A stretch of DNA of 64,000 nucleotides, from contig NZ_SAUH01000001.1 of the NCBI RefSeq assembly GCF_004193175.1, forward strand, positions 5,799,501 to 5,863,500. The letters are read 5' to 3'. The DNA comes from Streptomyces sp. RFCAC02 (GTDB lineage Bacteria > Actinomycetota > Actinomycetes > Streptomycetales > Streptomycetaceae). Both the position numbers and the translations under genes were made by a program. This document shows, piece after piece, positions 45,411 to 53,967 of this stretch. Under the pieces are notes generated by a model. The model was not told the DNA's origin. It made no database searches and was given only the letters and a program-made list of their open reading frames with translations. How positions within the stretch are numbered: the stretch's first letter is position 1; every line of letters begins with the position of its first letter.

Positions 45411-47000
45411 ATGACGGTCAGGACGCTCCGGACCGCGCTCGCCACCGCGACCGCGCTGCTCGCAGCCGCCGCCTGCTCCGCCCCGTCCGACGGGGACGAC
45501 GAAGGTTCCGCCGGCCAGGACTCGCTGGTCATCGGCATAGCCAACGAGCCCGAAACCCTCAGCCCGCTCCTCGGTTACGGCAAGGACGGCAACTCCAAGA
45601 TCTTCGACGGCCTCCTGCGCCACGACCAGGACCTCGCGCTCCAGCCCGCTCTCGCGACCGAACTCCCCGAGGTCAGCGACGACGGCCTCACCTACACGTA
45701 CCGGCTGCGCGAGGACGTGGAGTTCAGCGACGGCACGCCTTTCACGGCCGACGACGTCGTCTTCACCTACGAGACGATCCTCGACGAGGGCACCAACAAC
45801 CCCTACAAGGACGAGCTCGACGCCCTCGACGGCGTCCACGCCGAGGACGAGCACACCGTCGTCTTCGACCTCGCCTACCCCTACACGCCGTTCGCCGAGC
45901 GCACCGTCCTCCCCATCGCGTCCGCCGACGCCGCGGGCGGCCAGGACGTGAACACCGGCCCCTACAACACCGAGCCCGTCGGCACCGGCCCGTACGTCGT
46001 CACCGGCTGGACACCCGGCGAGCGCATCAGCCTGCGCGCCAACCCCGACTACTGGGACGGCGCCCCCGAGGTCGAGCGCCTCACCATGGCGATCGTCCCC
46101 GACGACGACGTACGCGCGACACGGCTGCGCTCCGGCGACCTCGACGCCGCCGTGCTGCCGCCCGCCCTCGCCGACACGTTCGCGGACGAGGACGGCATGA
46201 CGACGCTCGCCGCGCAGAGCGCCGACTTCCGCGCCGTCACCCTCCCCACCGGCAACCCCGTCACCGGGGACAACGCCGTCCGCCGCGCCCTCGACGTCGC
46301 CGTGAACCGCGAACTCATGGTCGACAGCATCCTCCAGGGCGCGGGACGGCCCGCCTACGGACCGGTGCCGACCACCAGCCCCTGGTTCACCGAGGGCACC
46401 GAGCGTGCCTACGACCCCGACGCCGCGCGCGCCATCCTCGACGAGGCCGGCTGGACCGAGGGCGACGACGGCGTCCGCGCCAAGGACGGGCAGCGCGCCG
46501 AGTTCACGCTCTGGTACCCGGCCGGCGACCGGCTGCGCCAGGACCACGCCCTCGCCTACGCCACGGACGCCAAGGAGATCGGCGTCGACATCACGGTGGA
46601 GTCGGCCTCGTGGGAGGTCATCGACGACCACCTCGCCGAGGACGCCGTCCTCTCCGGCGGCGGCAACCCGGGCGACCCGGACTTCGAGCTGTACGGCCTG
46701 CTCCACTCGAGCCTCGCCGGCGACGGCTGGAACAACATGGGCCACTACGACAACCCCGCCGTGGACGAGCAGCTCGACCTGGCCCGCCGCACCGCCGACC
46801 AGGACGCCCGCGCCGAGGCGTACGACACGGTGCAGCACGCGCTCGTGGACGACCCCGGCTACACCTTCCTCACCCACATCGACCACGTGTACGTCATGGC
46901 CGACCGCTGGGACGGTGTGACGACCCAGCCGGAGCCCCACGACCACGGCCTCGGGCACGGCCCGTGGTGGAACGTCGAGGACTGGCAGGTCCGCGGATGA
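45411..47000 (+). CDS. nikA: ABC transporter substrate-binding lipoprotein, nickel/peptide family (NikA-like)
   Basis: A 529-residue family-5 solute-binding protein. A lipoprotein signal ends at C22 (LLAAAAC). The mature protein has SLVIGIANEPETLSPL, the family signature FSDGTPFTADDVVFTYE, and VGTGPYVVTGWTPGERISL. Family 5 covers peptide, opine and nickel carriers; the Nur-like operator and the operon order point to nickel. ATG 45411 has AGAGG five bases before it. Its stop overlaps the next start (ATGA). The His-rich HDHGLGHGPWW near the C-terminus could be a metal site, which is speculative. Confidence 0.9.
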   Translation: MTVRTLRTALATATALLAAAACSAPSDGDDEGSAGQDSLVIGIANEPETLSPLLGYGKDGNSKIFDGLLRHDQDLALQPALATELPEVSDDGLTYTYRLREDVEFSDGTPFTADDVVFTYETILDEGTNNPYKDELDALDGVHAEDEHTVVFDLAYPYTPFAERTVLPIASADAAGGQDVNTGPYNTEPVGTGPYVVTGWTPGERISLRANPDYWDGAPEVERLTMAIVPDDDVRATRLRSGDLDAAVLPPALADTFADEDGMTTLAAQSADFRAVTLPTGNPVTGDNAVRRALDVAVNRELMVDSILQGAGRPAYGPVPTTSPWFTEGTERAYDPDAARAILDEAGWTEGDDGVRAKDGQRAEFTLWYPAGDRLRQDHALAYATDAKEIGVDITVESASWEVIDDHLAEDAVLSGGGNPGDPDFELYGLLHSSLAGDGWNNMGHYDNPAVDEQLDLARRTADQDARAEAYDTVQHALVDDPGYTFLTHIDHVYVMADRWDGVTTQPEPHDHGLGHGPWWNVEDWQVRG

Positions 47001-47995
47001 CCGCCGGCCGCCTGCCCTGGGCGGCCATGGCACGGCTGGCCGGCCGCCGCCTGCTGGCGGCCGTGCCGGTGCTCGTCCTGGTGACGCTCGGCATGTTCGC
47101 CGTGGCGGCGGCGTCGCCGTTCGACCCCGTACGGCAGTACGTGGGGGACGGCGGCGTCGGCGCCTCGCAGGAGACGCTGGACGCCCTGCGGGAGAACCTC
47201 GGCGCGGACGGCAGCTTCGCCGAGCAGTGGTGGGCCTGGTTCAGGTCCGCCGTCACCGGAGACCTGGGCGACTCGCTGTCCCTGCGGCAGCCCGTCGCCC
47301 AGGTCATCGGCGAGCGCATCGGCTGGTCGGCGCTGCTGTGCTCCGTGGCGTTCGTCGTGTCGGTGCTGCTCGGCACCGCGCTCGGGGTGGCCGCCGCCCG
47401 CCGCCCCGGCCGCATGCTCGACCGGGTGGTCAGCTCGCTCGCGTACGCCCTGCAGGCGGCGCCCGCGTTCTGGCTCGCGCTGCTCGCGATGTGGCTGTTC
47501 GCCCTGCGGCTCGACGTCCTGCCGGCGGGCGGCCTCACCGACGCCGGCAGCGACACCGTCACGGCGGGCGGTGTCCTGAGCCACCTCGTGCTGCCCGCAG
47601 CCGTCCTGTCCGTCTCGCAACTGCCGTGGTTCATCCTGTACGTCCGCCAGGGCGTGTCGGACGCCATGCGCGAGGACCCGGTGCGGGGCGCGCGGTCCCG
47701 CGGGCTGAGCGAACGGACCGTCCTCCTCGGGCACGCCCTCCGCTCCGGCCTGCTGCCCGTGCTGACCCTGGTCGGCACCCGTGTGCCGGAACTCATCACG
47801 GGCGCCCTGCTGGTGGAGACCGTCTTCAGCTGGCCCGGTATCGCCTTGGCCATCGTGCGGGCCGCCACGTCCGCCGACTTCCCGCTGCTGGCGTCGCTCA
47901 CCGTGCTCTCCGCCCTCGCCGTCCTCGCCGGCAACCTGCTGGCGGACCTGCTCTACGGCCTCGCGGACCCCCGCGTCAGCCACGACGAGATGTGA
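46997..47995 (+). CDS. nikB: ABC transporter permease (NikB-like)
   Basis: A 332-residue inner-membrane permease with six hydrophobic segments and the cytoplasmic EAA loop DAMREDPVRGARSRGLSERTVLLGHALR. It corresponds to the first permease of Dpp/Opp/Nik systems (FDPVRQYVGD, then SAVTGDLGDSLSLRQPV). ATG 46997 overlaps the nikA stop. With NikC it forms the nickel channel. Confidence 0.93.
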   Translation: MTAGRLPWAAMARLAGRRLLAAVPVLVLVTLGMFAVAAASPFDPVRQYVGDGGVGASQETLDALRENLGADGSFAEQWWAWFRSAVTGDLGDSLSLRQPVAQVIGERIGWSALLCSVAFVVSVLLGTALGVAAARRPGRMLDRVVSSLAYALQAAPAFWLALLAMWLFALRLDVLPAGGLTDAGSDTVTAGGVLSHLVLPAAVLSVSQLPWFILYVRQGVSDAMREDPVRGARSRGLSERTVLLGHALRSGLLPVLTLVGTRVPELITGALLVETVFSWPGIALAIVRAATSADFPLLASLTVLSALAVLAGNLLADLLYGLADPRVSHDEM

Positions 47996-48000
47996 ATCCC

Positions 48001-48876
48001 ATGGCCATCACCACCGAAGCCCCCTGGCACACACCGACCGCGGCGCGGCGCGGGACCCGGACCGTGCGGGTCACGGTCTCCGCCGTCCTGGTGGCGGCCG
48101 CCGTGGCCGCCGTCGTGCTCGTACCGCTGCTCTTCCCCGTCGACCAGCAGGCCGTCGACCTCACGGCCCGCCTCCTGCCGCCGTCGGGCGAGCACCTCTT
48201 CGGTACCGACGACGTGGGCCGCGACCTGCTGCTGCGCAGCGTCTACGGGCTGCGGGTCTCCCTCCTCGTGGGCCTGGTCGCGGCCCTCGTCGCGGCCGTC
48301 CTCGGCATCCTCATCGGGTGCGTCGCCGGTGCGGTCGGCGGGCGTACGGACCGGTTCCTGATGCGTCTGGTCGACACCTTCACCGCTGTGCCGCACCTGC
48401 TGATGGGCATCTTCATCGTCGCCATGTTCAGGCCCGGTATCTGGCCCGTCGTCGCGTCGGTGGGGCTCACGCACTGGGTGTCCACGGCACGCATCGTCCG
48501 CGCTGAGGTGTTGTCGCTGCGGTCGCGCCCGTACATCGACGCCGCCATCTCCGGCGGCGCCGGCCGCCGGCGCGTCGTCCTGCGGCACCTGCTGCCCGCC
48601 GTGCTCCCGCAGGCCGGGCTGGCGGCCGTCCTCATGGTGCCGCACGCCCTGTGGCACGAGTCGTCGCTGTCGTTCCTCGGCCTCGGCATCCCCGCGCACC
48701 AGGCCAGCCTCGGCACGATGATCAACAGTGCCCGGGGCGCGCTCGCCGCGGGCGACTGGTGGCCGACGCTCTTCCCCGGCCTGTTCATCGTCATACCGAC
48801 ACTCGCCATCGCCGGGCTGGCCGGCGCGTGGCGCGAACGGATCAACCCGCGCCGCCGATCGGAGCTGGTCCTGTGA
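48001..48876 (+). CDS. nikC: ABC transporter permease (NikC-like)
   Basis: A 291-residue second permease with FGTDDVGRDLLLRSVYGLRVSLLVG after the first helix, the hallmark of the DppC/NikC group, and the EAA loop AAISGGAGRRRVVLRHLLPAVLPQ. The start is ATG 48001, six bases after nikB. Its stop overlaps the GTG of nikD (GTGA). About six transmembrane segments are visible. Confidence 0.93.
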   Translation: MAITTEAPWHTPTAARRGTRTVRVTVSAVLVAAAVAAVVLVPLLFPVDQQAVDLTARLLPPSGEHLFGTDDVGRDLLLRSVYGLRVSLLVGLVAALVAAVLGILIGCVAGAVGGRTDRFLMRLVDTFTAVPHLLMGIFIVAMFRPGIWPVVASVGLTHWVSTARIVRAEVLSLRSRPYIDAAISGGAGRRRVVLRHLLPAVLPQAGLAAVLMVPHALWHESSLSFLGLGIPAHQASLGTMINSARGALAAGDWWPTLFPGLFIVIPTLAIAGLAGAWRERINPRRRSELVL

Positions 48877-49838
48877 CCCCCCTGCTGTCCGTACGCGGCC
48901 TGTCCGTCCGCTTCCGCATGCCGCGCGGCCGCCACATCACCGCCGTCCAGGACGTCTCCTTCGACCTCGCGGCGGGGGAGTGCCTCGCGCTCGTCGGCGA
49001 GAGCGGCTGCGGCAAGTCCGTCCTCACGGGCGCCCTCCTCGGGCTCCTGCCGGCCAACGCCCAGCTCCGCGGCAGCGCCGTCCTGGCGGGCACGCGGGCC
49101 GGTGAGCCGGAGACCGACCTGCTCACGGCCGGCGAGCGGACCCTCGCCAAGGCGGTGCGCGGCCGGCGCATCGGGCTCGTCCCGCAGAGCCCGGCCGCCC
49201 ACCTCACCCCCGTCCGCACCGTGCGCTCGCACCTGACCGAGACCGTGCGGGAACTCACCGGCGCGTCCCGGGCCGAGCTGCCCGGCGCGGTGGCGCGCGC
49301 CGCCGAGCGTGCCAAGTTCCCCGCCGACCACCTCGACCGCCACCCGCACGAACTGTCGGGCGGGCTCGCCCAGCGCGCGGCCACGGCCCTCGCCCTCGTC
49401 GGGGATGCCCCGCTGCTCATCGCCGACGAGCCGACCACCGGACTCGACCGCGACCTCGTCGCGCACACCGTCGCCGCCCTGCGCCGGCACGCGGACGAGG
49501 GCCGCGGCCTCCTCGTCATCACGCACGACCTCGCGGCGGCCGAACGGATCGCCGACCGCGTGGCCGTGATGTACGCCGGCCGCATCGTCGAACTCGCGTC
49601 CGCCCCCGCGTTCTTCGGCGCCCCCGGGCCGCGCCACCCGTACGCCGCGGGCCTGCTCGACGCACTGCCGGAGCGGGGCTTCACCCCCATCCCCGGCCTG
49701 CCGCCCGAACTCGACGCCCTGCCCGCCGGCTGCGCGTTCGCCGCACGCTGCCCCCGCGCGGACGCCGCGTGCGCGGACCTGCCGCCGCTCGCGGACGGCG
49801 TCGCCTGCCACCACGTCCAGGAGTCCGCCGATGCTTGA
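48873..49838 (+). CDS. nikD: ABC transporter ATP-binding protein (NikD-like)
   Basis: A 321-residue ATPase. Walker A is GESGCGKSVL, the Q-loop lies in LVPQSPAAHLTP, the signature is LSGGLAQRA, Walker B is LLIADEPTTGLD and the switch histidine is in VITHDL. The C-terminal cysteine block CAFAARCPRADAACADLPPL is the typical oligopeptide/nickel ATPase tail. It starts at GTG 48873, overlapping nikC, and overlaps nikE by eight bases. Confidence 0.94.
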   Translation: MTPLLSVRGLSVRFRMPRGRHITAVQDVSFDLAAGECLALVGESGCGKSVLTGALLGLLPANAQLRGSAVLAGTRAGEPETDLLTAGERTLAKAVRGRRIGLVPQSPAAHLTPVRTVRSHLTETVRELTGASRAELPGAVARAAERAKFPADHLDRHPHELSGGLAQRAATALALVGDAPLLIADEPTTGLDRDLVAHTVAALRRHADEGRGLLVITHDLAAAERIADRVAVMYAGRIVELASAPAFFGAPGPRHPYAAGLLDALPERGFTPIPGLPPELDALPAGCAFAARCPRADAACADLPPLADGVACHHVQESADA

Positions 49839-50517
49839 GCTGACCGGCATCACCGCCGGCTACGACCGTGGCGTCCCCGTGGTCAGCGACCGGTCGCTGA
49901 CCGTGGCGGACGGGGAGGCCGTCGGGCTGCTCGGCCCGAGCGGCTGCGGCAAGTCGACCCTGGCGCGGGTCGCCGCCCTCCTGCACCGCCCGACGGCCGG
50001 GACGGTCCGGCTCGGCGGCGAGACGGTGACCGGCTTCCGCCACCGCGCCCCACGCCGCCTGCGCACGGCCGTCGGTGTCGTCTTCCAGCAGCCGCGGCTC
50101 GCCGCCGATCCCCGGCTTTCCCTGGGCGACCTGATCGCCGAACCGGCGCGGGCCACCGGCCGGCACCGGGAGCTGGCCGGCCGCGCGGCAAGCCTCGCCG
50201 AGGCGGTCGGGCTCGGCGGCGACCTGCTGCGCCGCCGCCCGCACGAGGTCAGCGACGGGCAGCTCCAGCGCGCGTGCCTCGCCCGTGCCCTGCTGCTCCG
50301 CCCCAGGCTGCTGATCTGCGACGAGATGACCGCCATGCTGGACGCCTCGACGACGGCCGCGCTCGTCGCCCTCGTGGAGGAGTACCGGGCCGAGCACGGG
50401 GCCGCCCTGCTCGCCGTGGGGCACGACCGGGTCCTGCTCACCCGCTGGTGCGACCGGGTGTGTGAATGGGACGACACCGGGAATTCCCGGGAGGCGGCCT
50501 TGTTGGCCCGGACGTGA
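49831..50517 (+). CDS. nikE: ABC transporter ATP-binding protein (NikE-like)
   Basis: A 228-residue second ATPase with Walker A GPSGCGKSTL, Q-loop VVFQQPRLAADP, signature VSDGQLQRA (an unusual D in place of the second G), Walker B LLICDEMTAMLD and switch VGHDR. It lacks the long C-terminal tail of NikD, as NikE proteins usually do. It overlaps both neighbours, and its TGA shares bases with the GTG of the flavin monooxygenase gene. Confidence 0.93.
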   Translation: MLELTGITAGYDRGVPVVSDRSLTVADGEAVGLLGPSGCGKSTLARVAALLHRPTAGTVRLGGETVTGFRHRAPRRLRTAVGVVFQQPRLAADPRLSLGDLIAEPARATGRHRELAGRAASLAEAVGLGGDLLRRRPHEVSDGQLQRACLARALLLRPRLLICDEMTAMLDASTTAALVALVEEYRAEHGAALLAVGHDRVLLTRWCDRVCEWDDTGNSREAALLART

Positions 50518-51539
50518 GCGGAGAAGACGGAGAAGTCGCCGGTGTCCTGCGGTCGGTGCGCTGGTCGGTCCTCGACCGTGCCCTGATCCGGCGGGGCAGC
50601 ACGCCGGCCGGCGTGCTGCGGGAGACCGTCGCCCTGGCGCGGGAGGTGGAGGCCCTCGGGCTGCACCGGTTCTGGGTGGCCGAGCACCATGGTGTGCCGG
50701 GCATCGCCGGGTCCGCGCCGACCGTGCTCGCGGCGGCCGTCGCGTCGGCCACGGGGCGCATCCGGGTGGGGACGGGCGGCGTGATGCTGCCGAACCACCG
50801 ACCGCTCGTCGTGGCGGAACAGTTCGGCGTGCTGGAGTCCCTCTTCCCCGGCCGGATCGACATGGGCCTCGGCCGGTCGGTCGGCTTCGTCGGCGCCGTG
50901 CGCGACGCCCTCGGGGCGGGCAGGGAGGAGGCCGAGCGGTTCGGGGAGCTGATCGACGAACTGCTCGGGTACTTCACGGGCGGCGGATCCGTGCGCGCGC
51001 TGCCCGCCGAAGGGCTGCGGGTGCCGCCGTTCGTCCTGGCCACGGGCTCGGGCGCGGACATCGCGGCGGCACGGGGGCTGCCGCTCGTGATCGCGCGGAT
51101 GGCCGACGAGAGCCGGACGCTCGCGGCGATCGACCGCTACCGGGCCGCCTTCGTGCCCGGTGCCCACGGCGAGCGGCCCTACGTCGTCGTCGCGGTGAAC
51201 GCCGCCGTCGCCGCGAGCGACGAGGAGGCGGCGCTGCGGCAGGTGCCCGAGGCGTGGGCCACGGCGCGGTCGCGGACGCTCGGAGTGTTTCCGCCGCTGG
51301 AGCCGCCCGGCGAGATCCTCGCCCGCGCCATGACCGACCGGGAGCGCCGGTACTACGAGGAGGCGCGGGCGGGCGCCCTCCGCGGCGACGAGCGGCGGAT
51401 GGCCGGGGTCCTCGCCGGTCTCGCCGGCCGCACGGGGGCCGACGAGATCCTCCTCACGCTCTCCGCCTTCGAGCCGCGCGACCGCCTGGACACCGTGCGC
51501 CGTGTCGCGCGCGCGGCGGGCCTCACCGCCGCGCGCTGA
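50514..51539 (+). CDS. Luciferase-like (LLM) flavin-dependent monooxygenase
   Basis: A 341-residue TIM-barrel flavoenzyme of the bacterial luciferase superfamily. It has LHRFWVAEHHGVPGIAGSAP (landmarks RFWVAEHH and GSAPTVLAAAVA), VGTGGVMLPNHRPLVVAEQF and PGRIDMGLGRS, and the C-terminus ends in a typical LSAFEPRDRLDTV block. GTG 50514 overlaps the nikE stop, so it is the sixth coupled gene of the nickel-type operon. The substrate is unknown, and a role in nickel use is not established. Confidence 0.9.
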   Translation: MSGEDGEVAGVLRSVRWSVLDRALIRRGSTPAGVLRETVALAREVEALGLHRFWVAEHHGVPGIAGSAPTVLAAAVASATGRIRVGTGGVMLPNHRPLVVAEQFGVLESLFPGRIDMGLGRSVGFVGAVRDALGAGREEAERFGELIDELLGYFTGGGSVRALPAEGLRVPPFVLATGSGADIAAARGLPLVIARMADESRTLAAIDRYRAAFVPGAHGERPYVVVAVNAAVAASDEEAALRQVPEAWATARSRTLGVFPPLEPPGEILARAMTDRERRYYEEARAGALRGDERRMAGVLAGLAGRTGADEILLTLSAFEPRDRLDTVRRVARAAGLTAAR

Positions 51540-51554
51540 CACTCCGCCAGGGCG

Positions 51555-52325
51555 TCAGGACGACCCCGCGATGCCGGGGAAGAAGGCGGCGAACGGTTCG
51601 GTCGCGTCCGAGATGGCCCGGGCGTACGGCGCGTCGAAGTGCCACACGAGGAACAGCAGGAACGCGATCATCGCGCTGAACAGCCCCGCGAGCGCGAGCT
51701 CCCGCGCCGACCGCTGGATCTGCAGCGCGAAGATCATCCCGACGACGACCACCGCGCCGGTGAGGAGGCCGATCCAGACCTCGACCGGCATCGTCGGCTC
51801 GGCACTCGACAGCCGGCCGGCCCGCGCCTCGTCCACGGCCGCCGCCTGGTCCACCAGGCCCTGGTACGACTCGACCTCGCGGACCGTCTCCGGCTCGCGA
51901 CCGGTGACGGTCGCACGCAGCGCGTCGAGCAGGCGGTCGCCCTCCTCGGTGAGCGAGCCCTCGTCGCGCAGCACGGTCCACTCCTCGCCGGTGGCGTGGG
52001 AGACGTACGCGTGGATGTCGGCGCGGATGGCGTCGCGCACGTCCGGGGGGAAGACGTCGGCGCGCTCGTCCATCTCGTGGAGGGCCTGGGCCTCCTGACG
52101 GACCCACTCCTCGGCCTCGCCGCGGGCCTCCCACACGCCCGCGATGGCGAGGCCGAGGACGATGGCGTAGACGACGCCCAGCATCATCGTCATGTACTCG
52201 ATGACGTCGGGGGTCTGCGAGGGGTCGTCGTCGGCGCCGGCCCTGCGCTGGCGCAGGACGACGGCGAACAGGACGACGCCGCACGTCGCGACGATGATGA
52301 CGGTCAGGGCGAGCCAGTCGGACAC
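51555..52325 (-). CDS. DUF4239-family (bestrophin-like) membrane protein
   Basis: A 256-residue protein with an N-terminal pair of helices (about 4-24 and 43-66), a soluble central region of about 120 residues rich in charge (EWVRQEAQALHEMDERADVFPPDVRDAI, landmarks RQEAQALHEM and FPPDVRDAI), and a C-terminal pair (about 180-230). This layout is that of DUF4239 proteins, sometimes annotated as bestrophin-like channels; the function is unknown. It is nine bases downstream of the proline-rich protein gene and probably co-transcribed with it. Confidence 0.85.
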   Translation of the reverse strand: MSDWLALTVIIVATCGVVLFAVVLRQRRAGADDDPSQTPDVIEYMTMMLGVVYAIVLGLAIAGVWEARGEAEEWVRQEAQALHEMDERADVFPPDVRDAIRADIHAYVSHATGEEWTVLRDEGSLTEEGDRLLDALRATVTGREPETVREVESYQGLVDQAAAVDEARAGRLSSAEPTMPVEVWIGLLTGAVVVVGMIFALQIQRSARELALAGLFSAMIAFLLFLVWHFDAPYARAISDATEPFAAFFPGIAGSS

Positions 52326-52334
52326 CGCGGTCTC

Positions 52335-53045
52335 CTAGTGGGCACGGGAACGGGACGAGGGCGCGCCGCCGCGGGCGCGGGGGCGCAGGGTGGCTGCCGC
52401 GAGCACGGCCGGGGCGACGACCAGGAGCGTGCGGCTGACGAGGGATCCCCCGGTGTCGGGGGTCTCGCGCGGTGGCGGGGCGGCGAGCCCGGCGGTGAGC
52501 GGCAGTGCCGGTTCGGTGGGCGGCGGTTCGCTCGGCTCGGGTTCGGGCGGGGCGGGCGGCGGCTCGCTCGGCTCCGGCTCCGGTTCCGGCGCGGGCGCCG
52601 GCGGGGTGGGCGTCGGCTCGGGAGCGGGCGGCGCGGGGACGGGCTCCGGTGACGGCTCGGCCGGGGGTGTCGGTGATGGCGACGGCGTCGGCTCGGGAGT
52701 CGGTGACGGGGTGGGCGAAGGGGTGGGGGAGGGCGTCGGGGTGGGCGAGGGCTCGGGCGGCGGGCACGGTTCGGGCGGCCAGGGCTGCGGTGGCCATGGC
52801 CAGTGCCCCCACGGCGGGCAGTGGGCGTGCGCGGGCGTGACGGCGACGTACGCCCCGCCGTCCCACGCGGCGGCCACGACCTCGCAGGTGCAGACCCACG
52901 CTCCCCGGCCGTGCCGGTGCTCACCGCCCCGCCCGTCGCCGTCGCCGTCGTGGGCGACCGCGCCCGCCCCGCCGGCACCGGCGGCGAGGAGGAGCGCGCA
53001 CACGGCCCGGGCGCCGGTGCGGCGCATGCGCTGCCAGTTCTTCAC
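52335..53045 (-). CDS. Exported proline-rich repeat protein with C-terminal anchor
   Basis: A 236-residue protein. The signal peptide runs to about residue 31 (RAVCALLLAAGAGGAGAVA). A short Cys/His-rich segment (residues about 33-85, with two cysteines in WVCTCEVV) follows. A spacer of PTPSPTPSPTP and PEPEPEPSEPP repeats (about 95-185) precedes PDTGG, a hydrophobic stretch (VSRTLLVVAPAVLAAATL) and a basic tail. That ending resembles a cell-wall sorting signal, with PDTGG in place of LPxTG. The GTG start at 53045 lacks a clear ribosome site; ATG at residue 7 is possible. Low-complexity composition explains its strong base skew. Confidence 0.75.
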   Translation of the reverse strand: MKNWQRMRRTGARAVCALLLAAGAGGAGAVAHDGDGDGRGGEHRHGRGAWVCTCEVVAAAWDGGAYVAVTPAHAHCPPWGHWPWPPQPWPPEPCPPPEPSPTPTPSPTPSPTPSPTPEPTPSPSPTPPAEPSPEPVPAPPAPEPTPTPPAPAPEPEPEPSEPPPAPPEPEPSEPPPTEPALPLTAGLAAPPPRETPDTGGSLVSRTLLVVAPAVLAAATLRPRARGGAPSSRSRAH

Positions 53046-53170
53046 GGGGGAGATGCTGCGGGCCGCCGGCGCGCTGCGGGGCCGGATGGGTGATTATTAG
53101 CCCGATGTGATGAAAAGCGCTCCGCCCGCGTGTCGCGGAGGCCGGGGGCGCATGTGCCGCGCCGGGCCGG

Positions 53171-53839
53171 TCACGAGGGGTCGGCTGCCTGCACGAGGGC
53201 GATGTACCGGTCCCAGTCCCACAGCGGACCGGGGTCCGTGTGCGTCGCGCCGGGGACCTCGTTGTGGCCGATGATGTGTGCCCGCGTCACGGGGATGCCG
53301 TAGGTCGAGCACAGATGGGCCGTCAGGCGTGCGGAACCCTCGTACAGGGCGTCCGTGAACCACCGCGGCTCGTCCACCCAGCCCTCGTGCTCGATGCCGA
53401 CGCTGCGGGTGTTGTACGACCAGTTGCCCGCGTGCCAGGCGATGTTCTTCTCCTCCACGCACTGCGCGACCCGGCCGTCGTCCGAGGCGACGACGTAGTG
53501 CGACGACACCTCGGCGGACGGGTCGGAGAAGATCGCGAGCGTGTCGGCGAACGTCTCCTGCGCGACGTGGATCACGACGTACTCGATGGGGTAGGCCGCG
53601 GGCCGGTTCGCCACCGTGTAGTTGGAGGGGGAGGCGGGGACCCACTCCGACCACGGGTAGTCCAGGGTGCCGACGGGCGCCTCCGCCCCGCCGTCGGCGC
53701 GGCCACCGCGCTGGCCGGCCAGCGCGTGCCCGGCCGCCACGGCCAGAGCGGTGCCTGCCGCTGCGGCGGCCGCGCCACCGCGCAGCAGGGCGCGGCGGGA
53801 CGGGCGGCTGGACGGGACGGAACCGGAGCGCTGGGGCAT
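53171..53839 (-). CDS. Exported N-acetylmuramoyl-L-alanine amidase (Amidase_2)
   Basis: A 222-residue peptidoglycan amidase. A Tat signal has SRRALLRGG (14-22) and a hydrophobic core to about 42. The zinc site is formed by H91 (VVIHVAQ), H200 and D202 (ATHTDPGP). WHAGNWSYNTRSVGIEHEG (136-153) contains the conserved Glu/His region. There is no cell-wall-binding domain. It cleaves the amide between MurNAc and the peptide stem. The start is ATG 53839; upstream in-frame ATG codons would lengthen the signal. Confidence 0.92.
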   Translation of the reverse strand: MPQRSGSVPSSRPSRRALLRGGAAAAAAGTALAVAAGHALAGQRGGRADGGAEAPVGTLDYPWSEWVPASPSNYTVANRPAAYPIEYVVIHVAQETFADTLAIFSDPSAEVSSHYVVASDDGRVAQCVEEKNIAWHAGNWSYNTRSVGIEHEGWVDEPRWFTDALYEGSARLTAHLCSTYGIPVTRAHIIGHNEVPGATHTDPGPLWDWDRYIALVQAADPS

Positions 53840-53967
53840 GGGGACTCCCGGGGGCGTGACGGCCGATCGGCCCATGCTGACGGCCCGGCACACCTGCTGC
53901 CAAGGGGGCGTGGCGTTCCGTCATTGGCCCGACCTGTGGGGTGGCGCCCGGCGGCGCGGCCGGACCG

